From Dehalococcoidia bacterium (GTDB lineage: Bacteria; Chloroflexota; Dehalococcoidia; Lucifugimonadales; Australimonadaceae): a stretch of DNA of 64,000 nt. The notes beneath the pieces are model-generated. The model was not told the DNA's origin, ran no database searches, and saw nothing but the letters and a program-made list of their open reading frames with translations. Where the stretch lies: NCBI GenBank assembly GCA_022820645.1, contig JAJEFD010000012.1, positions 1 to 64,000 of the forward strand, written 5' to 3'. Both the position numbers and the translations under genes were made by a program. Each line of letters begins with the position of its first letter. Position 1 is the first letter of the stretch. Below are positions 24,217 to 31,498 of the stretch, one piece after another.

Positions 24217-24618
24217 CTACATCGAGTTCTTGAGCAAGGTGATAGCGCGGTCGAGGACGTCGAAGCGGTTGCGGAGCTGATAGACCTCCTCGGCCCTTGC
24301 GACGTTGTAGAGGGCAGTGCGCGCGGCCATGCTCCTCACTCTGGGATCAGGGTCTTCGAGGAGTTCGGCTATGGCGGTGACGCTCTTGAGGGCGAGCCCT
24401 CGGAGTTCCGCGTAGGCGAGGTCGACGGCGTCCCTGCGGATGCGCTCCAGTTCCGCCCGGAACGACGGGTCCTGCATCCAGCGGTAGAGGGTGACGCGGC
24501 TGATGCCGGCAGCCTTCGCGGCCTCGGTCATGGAGGGGTTGGCCGCGATGTAGGGCATGGCCACCGTCTGCTTCGGAGTGAGGTCCACGTTCCTTTCTTG
24601 TGTTTCATCCTGTTCCAT
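24217..24618 (-). CDS. Helix-turn-helix protein resembling phage/IS small DNA-binding subunits
   Basis: In this 133-residue protein, residues about 14-57 read as a transposase/terminase-small-subunit type HTH: LTPKQTVAMPYIAANPSMTE followed by AAKAAGISRVTLYRWM. The rest is helical, with a LEDPDPRVRSMAARTALYNV repeat-like segment. Similar proteins are annotated as phBC6A51-type or small-terminase-like HTH proteins. No large terminase is present, so a regulator is as likely as a phage remnant. A cluster of GTAAC/GTTAC sites lies directly upstream and may be its binding region. GGAG precedes the ATG. Confidence 0.75.
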   Translation of the reverse strand: MEQDETQERNVDLTPKQTVAMPYIAANPSMTEAAKAAGISRVTLYRWMQDPSFRAELERIRRDAVDLAYAELRGLALKSVTAIAELLEDPDPRVRSMAARTALYNVARAEEVYQLRNRFDVLDRAITLLKNSM

Positions 24619-24937
24619 TGCGTTACTCCTCCTCGTGATTTCGACCAGCCGCCTGTAACCCGCCCGTTACGTCCTGACCGTGCCACGTAACCGGATGCAA
24701 GCCCGATGTAACGCGATGTAACGAGGCCTCCGAGCGCCGTCGGGGGGGTGAACGCGGGTGGTCTCGGGTGTCATGGGGACAGGGTAGGCAGTGGAGCGGC
24801 ATCCGCGCAACGGGCAGATGTCACAGTGGTGGCAGAGGAACGAGAAGGAGGGGCCACAACCGTTGCCCTGTGTGGCATGCCCGCGCTATGGTGCAACAGA
24901 GAGGCAAGTACGTGCCAGTGCCGGAGGGAATTATCTG
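24619..24937. other. 319-bp divergent intergenic region
   Basis: It separates the minus-strand HTH operon from the plus-strand Mrr-ankyrin gene. The left 100 bp hold six GTAAC/GTTAC pentamers. The right part loses the high GC of the neighbours towards the nuclease gene; an open frame runs from 24791 into that gene, but the good ribosome site is at 24923. No RNA gene seen. Confidence 0.6.
24622..24722. promoter_or_regulatory. Cluster of six GTAAC/GTTAC boxes upstream of the HTH gene
   Basis: GTTAC at 24622 and 24666, and GTAAC at 24655, 24687, 24708 and 24718 fall within 101 bp. The boxes at 24655 and 24666 form an inverted pair, and the last two are direct repeats of CGATGTAACG 10 bp apart, one helical turn. 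They are likely operator sites, plausibly for the adjacent HTH protein. Confidence 0.5.
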
Positions 24938-26458
24938 ATGGAAGGTCTACTCATATTATTGGCACTGATAGCCAGCGTCATACTCTTCATATGGGCATTC
25001 AATAGCGGTCCCAAGAGAAAGGGTTTTTACAGGATTGGCGCTGGTGAACTCAATGCCAATGAACGTATAACCCGCCTCATGCGTGCTGTCCTTGCAGAAG
25101 TAGGGCGTAAAGTGGAGAGTGCTACCGGAGATACCCAGATTGGATGCCGCGCCAATGATGCTGAGGGTGTTCTCACGCTGGTAGCAGATATAGAACAGTT
25201 CGAATACTTCCGACAACGCAAGGGTGTTATGCAATGGGAAGGAGTGTTCGAAGAACAACGGCTAGAGCAGCAGTGGGCAAGGATACCGGCGTCGATGCGT
25301 TGTTGGAGTGGTATCGAACTAACCGTACCTGTTGCCATAGACGCTGCTTTCAGTGCTGATTTGCAATTGCAGATAGTGCGTTTCTGGATAGGCGATATGG
25401 AGAACAGCAAGATAACAATCTGTAGAGTCAGTGTAGAAGCCAAGCGTGGAAAACCCACCCTGGATTGGCGATACGACAAGCGGGCGAGAGGTTATCTAGC
25501 TCCGATAGTTCCTCATGACGATGAGCAAGAAGTACCTCTCACCAGTGATTTTGCATCAGACCCATATGACTTTGAGCAGCAGGTTGCACAGATGCTACGG
25601 AGCCGAGGACTGGCGGTTGAGGTAATCGGCGGGCTAGGCGATGATGGCGTGGATATCATTGCTCATGACACCACACCAATCACCGGCGGGATTTATCTCG
25701 TGCAATGCAAGCGATACACCCTAGATCGGAAGGTTGGTGTAGCAGATGTACGGGAGCTGTACGGTGCAGTGCAGGAGAAGCGGGCCAGCAAGGGTGTGCT
25801 GGTGACTTCCTCCACGTTCACGCCGCAAGCACGCCGATTCGCCGAGGATAAACCACTCGAGTTAATAGACGCAATCCAACTATCTAGTCTTATTGGCAGT
25901 GAAAATCCATTTATCGAATACGCCAATGAACCTGAAACGCACCAGTCGGTAGGTGATTTGCATGATGCTGTCGAAAAGGGAGAGCTGTTGGCGATTGCAG
26001 GAATGCTTGAAATCGGCGTTGATGTAAATGCCAAGAATGATTTACTATTGACACCTCTGCATGCCGCAATAGACACAGGAGATATACGGGTCATATCATT
26101 ATTGCTTGACTATGGTGCTGATGCCAAGAACGCAGAGAATAACCCGCAGTGGACACCTTTACACTCCGCAGTTTCAGACTCTAACCTTTCGGCTTCAAGT
26201 GTGGAACTGGTGTCATTATTGATTGCTCACGGAACAGATATCAACGCTAAAGACATTAGTGGGCAAACTCCACTGCATTGGTGTGCGGTTAGCTCGAAAA
26301 GAAACTACTTGGACGATACAGACATCTCTTCAGTGATTGAGTTGCTACTGAATCATGGAGCAGATACGAGAGCCATAACTAATGCAGGGCAAACCGCTTA
26401 CGACATAGCGAAAGAACAAGGCGCCAGCGAAGAGATACTTGAATTGCTGCGTCCATAG
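24938..26458 (+). CDS. Membrane-anchored Mrr-like restriction endonuclease domain protein with ankyrin repeats
   Basis: The 506-residue protein has four parts: a N-terminal membrane helix (GLLILLALIASVILFIWAF), a region of unknown fold to about residue 205, a Mrr-type nuclease domain (about 210-320), and ankyrin repeats (about 335-500). In the nuclease domain DFEQQVAQMLRSRG leads to GDDGVDIIAHD and YLVQCKRY, giving the D-(x)n-QxK catalytic core near residues 235-257. The ankyrin part shows TPLHAAIDTGDIRVISLLLD, TPLHSAVSD and TPLHWCAVSS. ATG 24938 is chosen for the GGAGG 10 bp before it and because the helix follows at once. GC is visibly lower than in flanking genes, a sign of transfer. A defence or DNA-damage role is an inference. 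Confidence 0.85.
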   Translation: MEGLLILLALIASVILFIWAFNSGPKRKGFYRIGAGELNANERITRLMRAVLAEVGRKVESATGDTQIGCRANDAEGVLTLVADIEQFEYFRQRKGVMQWEGVFEEQRLEQQWARIPASMRCWSGIELTVPVAIDAAFSADLQLQIVRFWIGDMENSKITICRVSVEAKRGKPTLDWRYDKRARGYLAPIVPHDDEQEVPLTSDFASDPYDFEQQVAQMLRSRGLAVEVIGGLGDDGVDIIAHDTTPITGGIYLVQCKRYTLDRKVGVADVRELYGAVQEKRASKGVLVTSSTFTPQARRFAEDKPLELIDAIQLSSLIGSENPFIEYANEPETHQSVGDLHDAVEKGELLAIAGMLEIGVDVNAKNDLLLTPLHAAIDTGDIRVISLLLDYGADAKNAENNPQWTPLHSAVSDSNLSASSVELVSLLIAHGTDINAKDISGQTPLHWCAVSSKRNYLDDTDISSVIELLLNHGADTRAITNAGQTAYDIAKEQGASEEILELLRP

Positions 26459-26479
26459 TGCCCTATTAGTCTTCGATTT

Positions 26480-26560
26480 CCCGAGAGATTCCTCGACTCC
26501 GCTCGGAATGACGAGGCAAGGGCGCCTACGAGGGACGCCCCTACACCGGACAGGGGCCTC
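26480..26560. repeat. Dispersed repeat unit (CCCGAGAGATTCC...GGAATGAC) with a GGGACGCCCC segment
   Basis: CCCGAGAGATTCCTCGACTC...GGAATGAC (26480-26512) is a direct-orientation copy of the units at 23745 and 27851. It is followed by GGGCGCCTACGAGGGACGCC, a GC-rich inverted segment. No gene was seen between the ankyrin gene and the bicupin. Confidence 0.65.
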
Positions 26561-26666
26561 CCACCCATTCTGTCCATCCTGTCCATCCATGTGGATATCC
26601 CCCGCTTGGCGGCGCGAGCGCGGGTGATGTACGCTCGCGGCATCCTGGCGCAAGGAGGCGAAAGCC

Positions 26667-27773
26667 ATGGGAGACGAGTTCGAGATCAACCCCTGGTACG
26701 GCAACTTCCCGTACACCGACTTCATCAAGAGCGAGGGCATCCCCATCCACGAGGCGTACTCGGTCGACTGCCACACGGTGCAGGTCGAGCCGTGGGAGCG
26801 CATGGGCGGACTCGGCGCGTACGTGCATCTCGCCGGACGCTCCGACTACTTGTCGTCGTACGTCGTTGAGATCCCGCCCGGCGGGCAGCTCAACCCCGAG
26901 CAGCACATGCACGACGAGCTGATCCACGTCATCTCCGGCAGGGGCGCGACCGTCATCGAGACGCCGGAGGGCAAGAAGTACTCGTTCGAGTGGGGGCCGA
27001 CAGCCATCTTCGGCATCCCCATGAACGCGAAGCACCAGATCTTCAACGGCTCCGGCACCGAGCCCGCACGGCTCGCCGCCGTGACCGACCTGCCCATCAT
27101 CTTCAACATCTTCCGCAACCCCGACTTCATCTTCCACAACCCCGTCCAGTTCCCGGAGCGCTCCGACGTCTCCCGCTACTTCGACGGCGAGGGCGAGTTC
27201 CGCGAGGTGAAGCCCGGACGCCACCAGTGGGAGACCAACTTCGTGCCGGAGCTCGTCAACTTCGAGTTGCCGCCGTGGGCGGCGCGCGGCGCGGCGGGCA
27301 ACAACATCCAGTTCCTGCTCGCCGACTCGTCCATGCACTGCCACATCTCGGAGTTCCAGCAGGGCACGTACAAGAAGGCGCACCGGCACAACGCGGGCGC
27401 CCACATCTTCTGCGTCACCGGCGAGGGCTACTCCCTCCTCTGGCGCGAGGGCGAGAACCCGGTCGACACCGTCCGCGTCGACTGGAAGCCGGGCTCCCTC
27501 TACGCCCCGCCCGACGGCCCGACGTACCACCAGCACTTCAACGTCGCCAACGGCCCGTCGCGCTACCTCGTGTTCGGCTTCGGCGGCGCGCGCTACCCCG
27601 TCCTCGAATCGAAGATGGTCGGCTACGAGAACATGGACAAGTCCACCAAGGAAGGCGGCCACCAGATCGAGTACACGGACGAGGACCCGCGCGTGCTGGA
27701 CCTCTACGAGAGCGAACTGTCGAAGCGCGGCCTCAACTCCAAGATGCGGGAGTTCGTGGGCTCGCGGGGGTAG
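26667..27773 (+). CDS. Bicupin protein, gentisate-dioxygenase/oxygenase-like, copy 1
   Basis: The 368-residue protein has two cupin domains. The first has LNPEQHMHDELIHVISGRG (residues about 73-91); the second has HRHNAGAHIFCVTGEGYSLL (about 238-257), giving the His/Glu metal ligands. YHQHFNVANGPSRYLVFGFG is the second motif of the C-terminal cupin. AGGAGG lies 9 bp before the ATG, and TACGCT stands upstream as a -10-like box. The next gene is a near-identical-length paralogue. Bicupins of this type are often Fe(II) ring-cleavage dioxygenases; the substrate is unknown. Confidence 0.88.
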   Translation: MGDEFEINPWYGNFPYTDFIKSEGIPIHEAYSVDCHTVQVEPWERMGGLGAYVHLAGRSDYLSSYVVEIPPGGQLNPEQHMHDELIHVISGRGATVIETPEGKKYSFEWGPTAIFGIPMNAKHQIFNGSGTEPARLAAVTDLPIIFNIFRNPDFIFHNPVQFPERSDVSRYFDGEGEFREVKPGRHQWETNFVPELVNFELPPWAARGAAGNNIQFLLADSSMHCHISEFQQGTYKKAHRHNAGAHIFCVTGEGYSLLWREGENPVDTVRVDWKPGSLYAPPDGPTYHQHFNVANGPSRYLVFGFGGARYPVLESKMVGYENMDKSTKEGGHQIEYTDEDPRVLDLYESELSKRGLNSKMREFVGSRG

Positions 27774-27781
27774 GAGAACCT

Positions 27782-27895
27782 GTCATGCTGAGCGCAGCTG
27801 GAAGCGGAGCCGAAGCATCTCTCAGGTGGCGTCTCGCCGGATGAAGCGTTCCCCCGAGAGATTCCTCGACTCCGCTGCGCTCCGCTCGGAATGAC
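27782..27895. repeat. Head-to-head pair of GTCAT-type dispersed repeats
   Basis: GTCATGCTGAGCG...TCTCTCAGG (27782-27825) faces CCCCCGAGAGATTCCTCGAC...GGAATGAC (27851-27895) as an imperfect inverted repeat with arms of about 44 bp. The pair sits between the two bicupin genes and could fold into a long hairpin in a read-through transcript. Confidence 0.7.
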
Positions 27896-28007
27896 AATCC
27901 CCGCGCAGCGCCGGGTGAGGGTTCACGAGACATGCGAGGGTGGCAGGCGTGGGCCGCGTCGTGTAGGCTCACGCCTGTCCCGAATACATCGAAACGGAGC
28001 GTTACTC

Positions 28008-29114
28008 ATGGGCGACGAAGTCGAATTCAATCCCTTCTACGGGGTATTCCCCTACCGCGATTTCCTGAAGGAAGAGAACATCCCCGTCTTCGAGGGGTAC
28101 GCCGTCGACTGCCACACCGTGCCGGTCGAGCCGTGGGAGCGTCTGGGCGGCCTAGGCACGTACGTCCACGTCGCGGGCAAGAGCGACTACCTCTCGGCGT
28201 ACGTCGTGGAGATCCCGCCGGGCGGCGAGCTCAACCCCGAGCAGCACATGCACGACGAGCTGATCCACGTCATCTCCGGCCGCGGCTCGACGGTCATCGA
28301 GCGTCCGGACGGCCGCCGGTACTCGTTCGAGTGGGGGCCGAGCGCCATCTTCGCCATCCCGCTCAATGCGAAGCACCAGATCTTCAACGGCTCCGGCACC
28401 GAGCCCGCCCGGCTCGCCGCAGTCACCGACCTGCCCATCATCTTCAACGTCTTCCGCAACCCGGACTTCATCTTCGACAACCCCTTCACCTTCCCGGAGC
28501 GGATGGCGGCGGAGAAGTACTTCGACGGCGAGGGCGAGTTCCGGCAGGTGAAGCCGGGCCGCCACCAGTGGGAGACCAACTTCGTGCCGGAGCTCGTCAA
28601 CTTCGAACTGCCGCCGTGGGTCGCCCGGGGCGCCGCGGGCAACAACATCCAGTTCCTGCTCGGCGACTCGTCGATGCACTGCCACATCTCGCAGTTCTTC
28701 GAGGGCACGTACAAGAAGGCGCACGCGCACAACGCGGGCGCGCATATCTTCTGCGTCACCGGCGAGGGCTACTCGCTGCTCTGGAAGGAGGGCGAGAGCC
28801 CGGTGGACACGGTGCGCGTCGACTGGAAGCCCGGGACACTCTACGCGCCGCCGGACGGCCCGACCTACCACCAGCACTTCAACGTCTCGCCGGGGCAGTC
28901 GCGCTACCTGGTGTTCGACTTCGGCGGCGCGCGCTATCCGGTTCTCGAGTCCAAGATGTGGAGCTACGAGAACATGGACAAGTCGGAGAAGGCCGGCGGC
29001 ATGCAGATCGAGTACGAGGACGAGGACCCGCGCATCCACGCGCTCTTCGAGAGCGAGCTCACCAAGCGCGGCCTCCGTTCCCGCATGCACGAGTTCATCC
29101 CCGCCCGGGCGTGA
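28008..29114 (+). CDS. Bicupin protein, gentisate-dioxygenase/oxygenase-like, copy 2
   Basis: Also 368 residues and strongly similar to copy 1 along its whole length, with LNPEQHMHDELIHVISGRG unchanged and HAHNAGAHIFCVTGEGYSLL in the second cupin. The N-terminus MGDEVEFNPFYGVFPYRDF matches the MGDEFEINPWYGNFPYTDF of copy 1, which fixes the start at 28008 rather than an upstream ATG. GGAG precedes it weakly. The pair is a tandem duplication separated by dispersed repeats, with diverged residues (HRHN versus HAHN) that may tune substrate. Confidence 0.88.
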   Translation: MGDEVEFNPFYGVFPYRDFLKEENIPVFEGYAVDCHTVPVEPWERLGGLGTYVHVAGKSDYLSAYVVEIPPGGELNPEQHMHDELIHVISGRGSTVIERPDGRRYSFEWGPSAIFAIPLNAKHQIFNGSGTEPARLAAVTDLPIIFNVFRNPDFIFDNPFTFPERMAAEKYFDGEGEFRQVKPGRHQWETNFVPELVNFELPPWVARGAAGNNIQFLLGDSSMHCHISQFFEGTYKKAHAHNAGAHIFCVTGEGYSLLWKEGESPVDTVRVDWKPGTLYAPPDGPTYHQHFNVSPGQSRYLVFDFGGARYPVLESKMWSYENMDKSEKAGGMQIEYEDEDPRIHALFESELTKRGLRSRMHEFIPARA

Positions 29115-29151
29115 GGAGGCATTGACCGTCAGCCCAGGCGGCAGTAGCCTG

Positions 29152-29213
29152 AAAACTAATCTTCCCCGCCCTTCGCTCTGCTTCGGCAGGGCGAACTGGC
29201 GGGGGTTAGTTTT
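29152..29213 (+). terminator. 62-nt near-complete hairpin with UUCG tetraloop
   Basis: Arms AAAACTAA (29152-29159) and TTAGTTTT (29206-29213) enclose CCCCGCC/GGCGGGG, TTCGC/GCGAA and CTGC-TTCG-GCAG in nested order, leaving only small mismatches. It begins 37 bp after the bicupin stop and ends in TTTT, so it works as an intrinsic terminator. Its 3' arm resembles that of another hairpin at 29328-29365. Confidence 0.7.
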
Positions 29214-29234
29214 AAAGTCGACGACACACCGCGG

Positions 29235-29263
29235 TTGACAGAGCCAAGCCGCACTATTAGACT
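29235..29263 (+). promoter_or_regulatory. Promoter of the NYN-domain gene
   Basis: -35 TTGACA (29235-29240), a 17-bp spacer and -10 TAGACT (29258-29263) predict a leader of about 107 nt. Confidence 0.55.
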
Positions 29264-29327
29264 GACTCCAATGCTCCCCGCCCTCCCCTTCGTCATAGGC
29301 AGCGTTGCTTCCAACCGAGATTGAGGC

Positions 29328-29365
29328 AAACGAACCAGGCGAAGCGGGACTGGCGGGGTTTGTTT
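29328..29365 (+). promoter_or_regulatory. Leader hairpin just before the NYN-gene ribosome site
   Basis: AAACGAACC (29328-29336) pairs with GGTTTGTTT (29357-29365), nine pairs with one G-U, ending 2 nt before the AGGAG ribosome site (29368-29372). The 3' arm ACTGGCGGGGTTTGTTT repeats the ACTGGCGGGGGTTAGTTTT of the upstream terminator-like hairpin. It could influence translation initiation. Confidence 0.4.
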
Positions 29366-29376
29366 CTAGGAGCATT

Positions 29377-29985
29377 ATGGATTCCCCGTTGCGGCTGAAG
29401 CTCTTTGTTGATGCCCAAAATACTTACCTGAACGCCAAGGAAATGTTCTTCCCCGATGGCTCTGCCTCCACAAGTGGACAGTTCGACCCTTGGAAACTGG
29501 GCGAACTCATCGCGAGTCGCCCGGGCCCAGGCGGTGCGCCATGTATCCTGAATGGCGTACGGATATACACGGGACGCCCTGACCCACGGAGGGCTTCCAA
29601 GACACACGCTGCACACATGAAACAGTGCGTCGCGTGGGAGGCATCCGGAGCACAAGTTATCGCTCACCCGCTCAGATACCCACCCGAGTGGCCTCGTGTG
29701 CGCGCTGAAGAGAAGGGCGTCGACATCGCGCTGGCGATTGACTTCGTCACCATGGCCATTGAACGGGAGTACGACGTGGGTGTCATCATGTCCACCGACA
29801 CCGATCTGCTCCCCGCACTTGAGTTCGTTGCGGGCCGCGCTGAGGTTCGCCAAGTAGCAGTTGCGGCGTGGCGAACTCAAGGTCGCCACCGCCGACTCAA
29901 GCTGCCGGGCGTAAGCCTCTGGTGCCACTGGCTCGACCAGGGCGACTACGACGCGGTCGCCGACCCAACCAATTACGCCCGCTAG
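29377..29985 (+). CDS. NYN-domain (LabA/DUF88, PIN-like) ribonuclease-type protein
   Basis: The 202-residue protein has the NYN layout: LKLFVDAQNTYLNAKEMFF with the first catalytic Asp, EEKGVDIALAIDFVTMA with the central Asp pair (residues about 112-121) and YDVGVIMSTDTDLLPALEFV with the last acidic cluster. NYN proteins are PIN-fold metal-dependent RNases or RNA-binding proteins. ATG 29377 is chosen for the AGGAG 4 bp before it; the frame extends upstream into the leader hairpin. GC is slightly below that of its neighbours. It lies alone behind its own promoter. Confidence 0.85.
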   Translation: MDSPLRLKLFVDAQNTYLNAKEMFFPDGSASTSGQFDPWKLGELIASRPGPGGAPCILNGVRIYTGRPDPRRASKTHAAHMKQCVAWEASGAQVIAHPLRYPPEWPRVRAEEKGVDIALAIDFVTMAIEREYDVGVIMSTDTDLLPALEFVAGRAEVRQVAVAAWRTQGRHRRLKLPGVSLWCHWLDQGDYDAVADPTNYAR

Positions 29986-30000
29986 CCCGCCCGCGTCTGC

Positions 30001-30006
30001 TACAAT
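30001..30006 (+). promoter_or_regulatory. -10 element of the ccmE transcript
   Basis: TACAAT at 30001-30006, in a GCTACAATG context like other -10 boxes in the window, would give a leader of about 26 nt. No good -35 is visible. Confidence 0.45.
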
Positions 30007-30038
30007 GTGATGCGGTTCACAGACTCTGGCGCAGACCC

Positions 30039-30551
30039 ATGCAGTACACGCCCGCAGAACAGCCCGCAACGCCCATCGCGGCGACCGGCGCTCCGTCGTT
30101 CCTCACGAAGCAGCGCAAGCTCATCATCGTCGGCATCGTGCTGCTCGCCGCGTTCGGCTACTTCGGCTTCACCGCGTTCCAGGCCGCGACGTCGTTCTAC
30201 CTCACGGTCGACGAACTCGTCGCGCAGGGCCCCGCTGCCGGGGAGTCGGTCAAGGTGAAAGGCGCGCTCGTCGAGGACAGCTTCGACCGCGCGAGCACCG
30301 AGAACACCGTCGCGACGTTCCAGCTGCACGAGAACGGGGCGCGGATCGACGCCACCTACGACGGCGTGCTGCCGGACCTCTTCTTCAACCCGCACTCGGA
30401 GATCGTGCTCGAGGGCACCTACGAGCCCGGCGGCGTGTTCATGACCGACCGCGTCTTCGTGAAGTGCGCCTCCAAGTACCAGTCGCTCGAAGGCGAAGCT
30501 CCGTACGACGACTACTCGGACACCTACGCCGCGCCTTCCGACCCCGCCTGA
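30039..30551 (+). CDS. ccmE: Cytochrome c maturation protein CcmE, cysteine (CxxxY) type
   Basis: The 170-residue protein has a cytoplasmic N-tail, one membrane helix (KLIIVGIVLLAAFGYFGF, residues about 27-44) and a beta-barrel OB domain with VKVKGALVEDSF and FFNPHSEIVLEG. The heme site reads VKCASKYQ: Cys143 and Tyr147 in a CxxxY motif, replacing the HxxxY histidine of classic CcmE. Such Cys-type CcmE occurs in archaea, some sulfate reducers and other lineages. It is separated from ccmABC by 6.5 kb and instead leads a DUF309 gene. ATG 30039 follows a -10 box, whereas the upstream frame lies inside the NYN gene. Confidence 0.9.
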   Translation: MQYTPAEQPATPIAATGAPSFLTKQRKLIIVGIVLLAAFGYFGFTAFQAATSFYLTVDELVAQGPAAGESVKVKGALVEDSFDRASTENTVATFQLHENGARIDATYDGVLPDLFFNPHSEIVLEGTYEPGGVFMTDRVFVKCASKYQSLEGEAPYDDYSDTYAAPSDPA

Positions 30552-31024
30552 TGGCCCGGCAGCCGCTCACCCGTCCCCCGCAGGAGTTCCCGCACGGCGC
30601 ACGGCGCCTCGCCGACGCGCAGTGGCTCGCGTACGTCGCGGGGACCGGCGACACCGGCGACGGCGCGGCGCTGTCGCGGTCCGGGACGCTGCGGCGCGGC
30701 ATCGCCGAGTTCAACGACGGGCGCTTCCGCGACAGCCACGACACGTTCGAAGAGCTGTGGAGGAGCACCCCGTACCCCGAGCGGCTCTTCCTGCTGGCGC
30801 TCACGAAGCTCGGCGCGGGGTTCGCACACGCGCTGCGCCGGAACGACAAGGGGATGCGCAGCCAGCTCACCGAGGCCGTCCGCATCCTGCGGGCGTTCGC
30901 TCCGGCCTACGCCGGAGTGGACACGCAGCGGCTGATCGCCGACGTCAACGCGAGGCTCGCTCCCGGCGACGACCATTTCGGCCCGCCGTTCCCCACCATC
31001 GCCGGGACGGACCTCGATGCCTGA
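30551..31024 (+). CDS. DUF309 family protein
   Basis: The 157-residue protein contains the family signature FNDGRFRDSHDTFEELWR (near residue 54) and RLFLLALTKLGAGFAHALRRN, which form the conserved helical core of DUF309. The function is not known. Its ATG shares a base with the ccmE stop (TGATG), so the two are co-translated. A terminator-like hairpin follows 12 bp after the stop. Confidence 0.85.
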   Translation: MARQPLTRPPQEFPHGARRLADAQWLAYVAGTGDTGDGAALSRSGTLRRGIAEFNDGRFRDSHDTFEELWRSTPYPERLFLLALTKLGAGFAHALRRNDKGMRSQLTEAVRILRAFAPAYAGVDTQRLIADVNARLAPGDDHFGPPFPTIAGTDLDA

Positions 31025-31036
31025 GGACAAGAAAAC

Positions 31037-31064
31037 GCCCCGCCCCTCTTTCGAGAGGCGGGGC
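31037..31064. terminator. Bidirectional hairpin terminator between convergent genes
   Basis: GCCCCGCCCCTC (31037-31048) pairs with GAGAGGCGGGGC (31053-31064) around TTTC with a single mismatch. On the minus strand it is followed by GTTTTC, a fair U-run for ending the small zinc-ribbon gene. Confidence 0.7.
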
Positions 31065-31106
31065 TCCGGCTTCGCCAGGTGCCGCGGGAAGGGCAAGCGC
31101 TTCGTC

Positions 31107-31298
31107 CTACGCCGCCGCCTTCACCACCGCCAACTTCGCTGCTCTGAGCGCGCGTCCTTCCGCTTCGGCCCTGGCGAGTCGTCCGTCCGGCAGGTCGATC
31201 ATGTGGCCGCACTGGATGCACTCCAGGTAGGGGCCGTAGATGTCGACCACGTCGTAAAGGTCCCCGTTACACCGCTTGCAGGCTTTGAAGAGTATCAT
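31107..31298 (-). CDS. Small zinc-ribbon protein
   Basis: A 63-residue product with two knuckles, CKRCNGDLY (near residue 7) and CIQCGHMIDL (near residue 27), spaced as in a zinc ribbon, then an Ala/Arg-rich helical tail. AGGAGG precedes the ATG at 31298. It is divergent from hspR. No specific function can be assigned; proteins of this size often bind nucleic acid or partner proteins. Confidence 0.75.
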   Translation of the reverse strand: MILFKACKRCNGDLYDVVDIYGPYLECIQCGHMIDLPDGRLARAEAEGRALRAAKLAVVKAAA

Positions 31299-31405
31299 CG
31301 GTGTCCTCCTTCCCCACTCTTCCTACAGAGAACTACGCTGGCCGGGCTCTTTCGGTTTCCTCTTCTTTCGTTCCGTTTCTCGTCGGGCTGGCTGCATGAT
31401 AAGAG

Positions 31406-31434
31406 TTGACATGAATCGTGTCAATCCATATCAT
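31406..31434 (+). promoter_or_regulatory. hspR-grpE-dnaK promoter with HAIR-like operator
   Basis: -35 TTGACA (31406-31411), 17-bp spacer and -10 TATCAT (31429-31434). The -35 is also one arm of an inverted repeat TTGACA-N7-TGTCAA (31406-31424), the same geometry as the HAIR site CTTGAGT-N7-ACTCAAG bound by HspR. Binding there would block the -35. Confidence 0.7.
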
Positions 31435-31498
31435 ACGGGTACCAGCACCCGAGAAGGCGCTGACGCTCCCGCCTGAGGAGCGGACGAGGCATTCAACG

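Noticed and set aside
24217..24618. A prophage terminase small subunit implying a prophage
   Set aside because: No large terminase, portal, capsid or integrase gene is present; only an isolated HTH protein with a cysteine-rich neighbour.
31418..31498. An earlier ATG for hspR at 31418
   Set aside because: It lies inside the promoter, upstream of the predicted transcription start near 31441.
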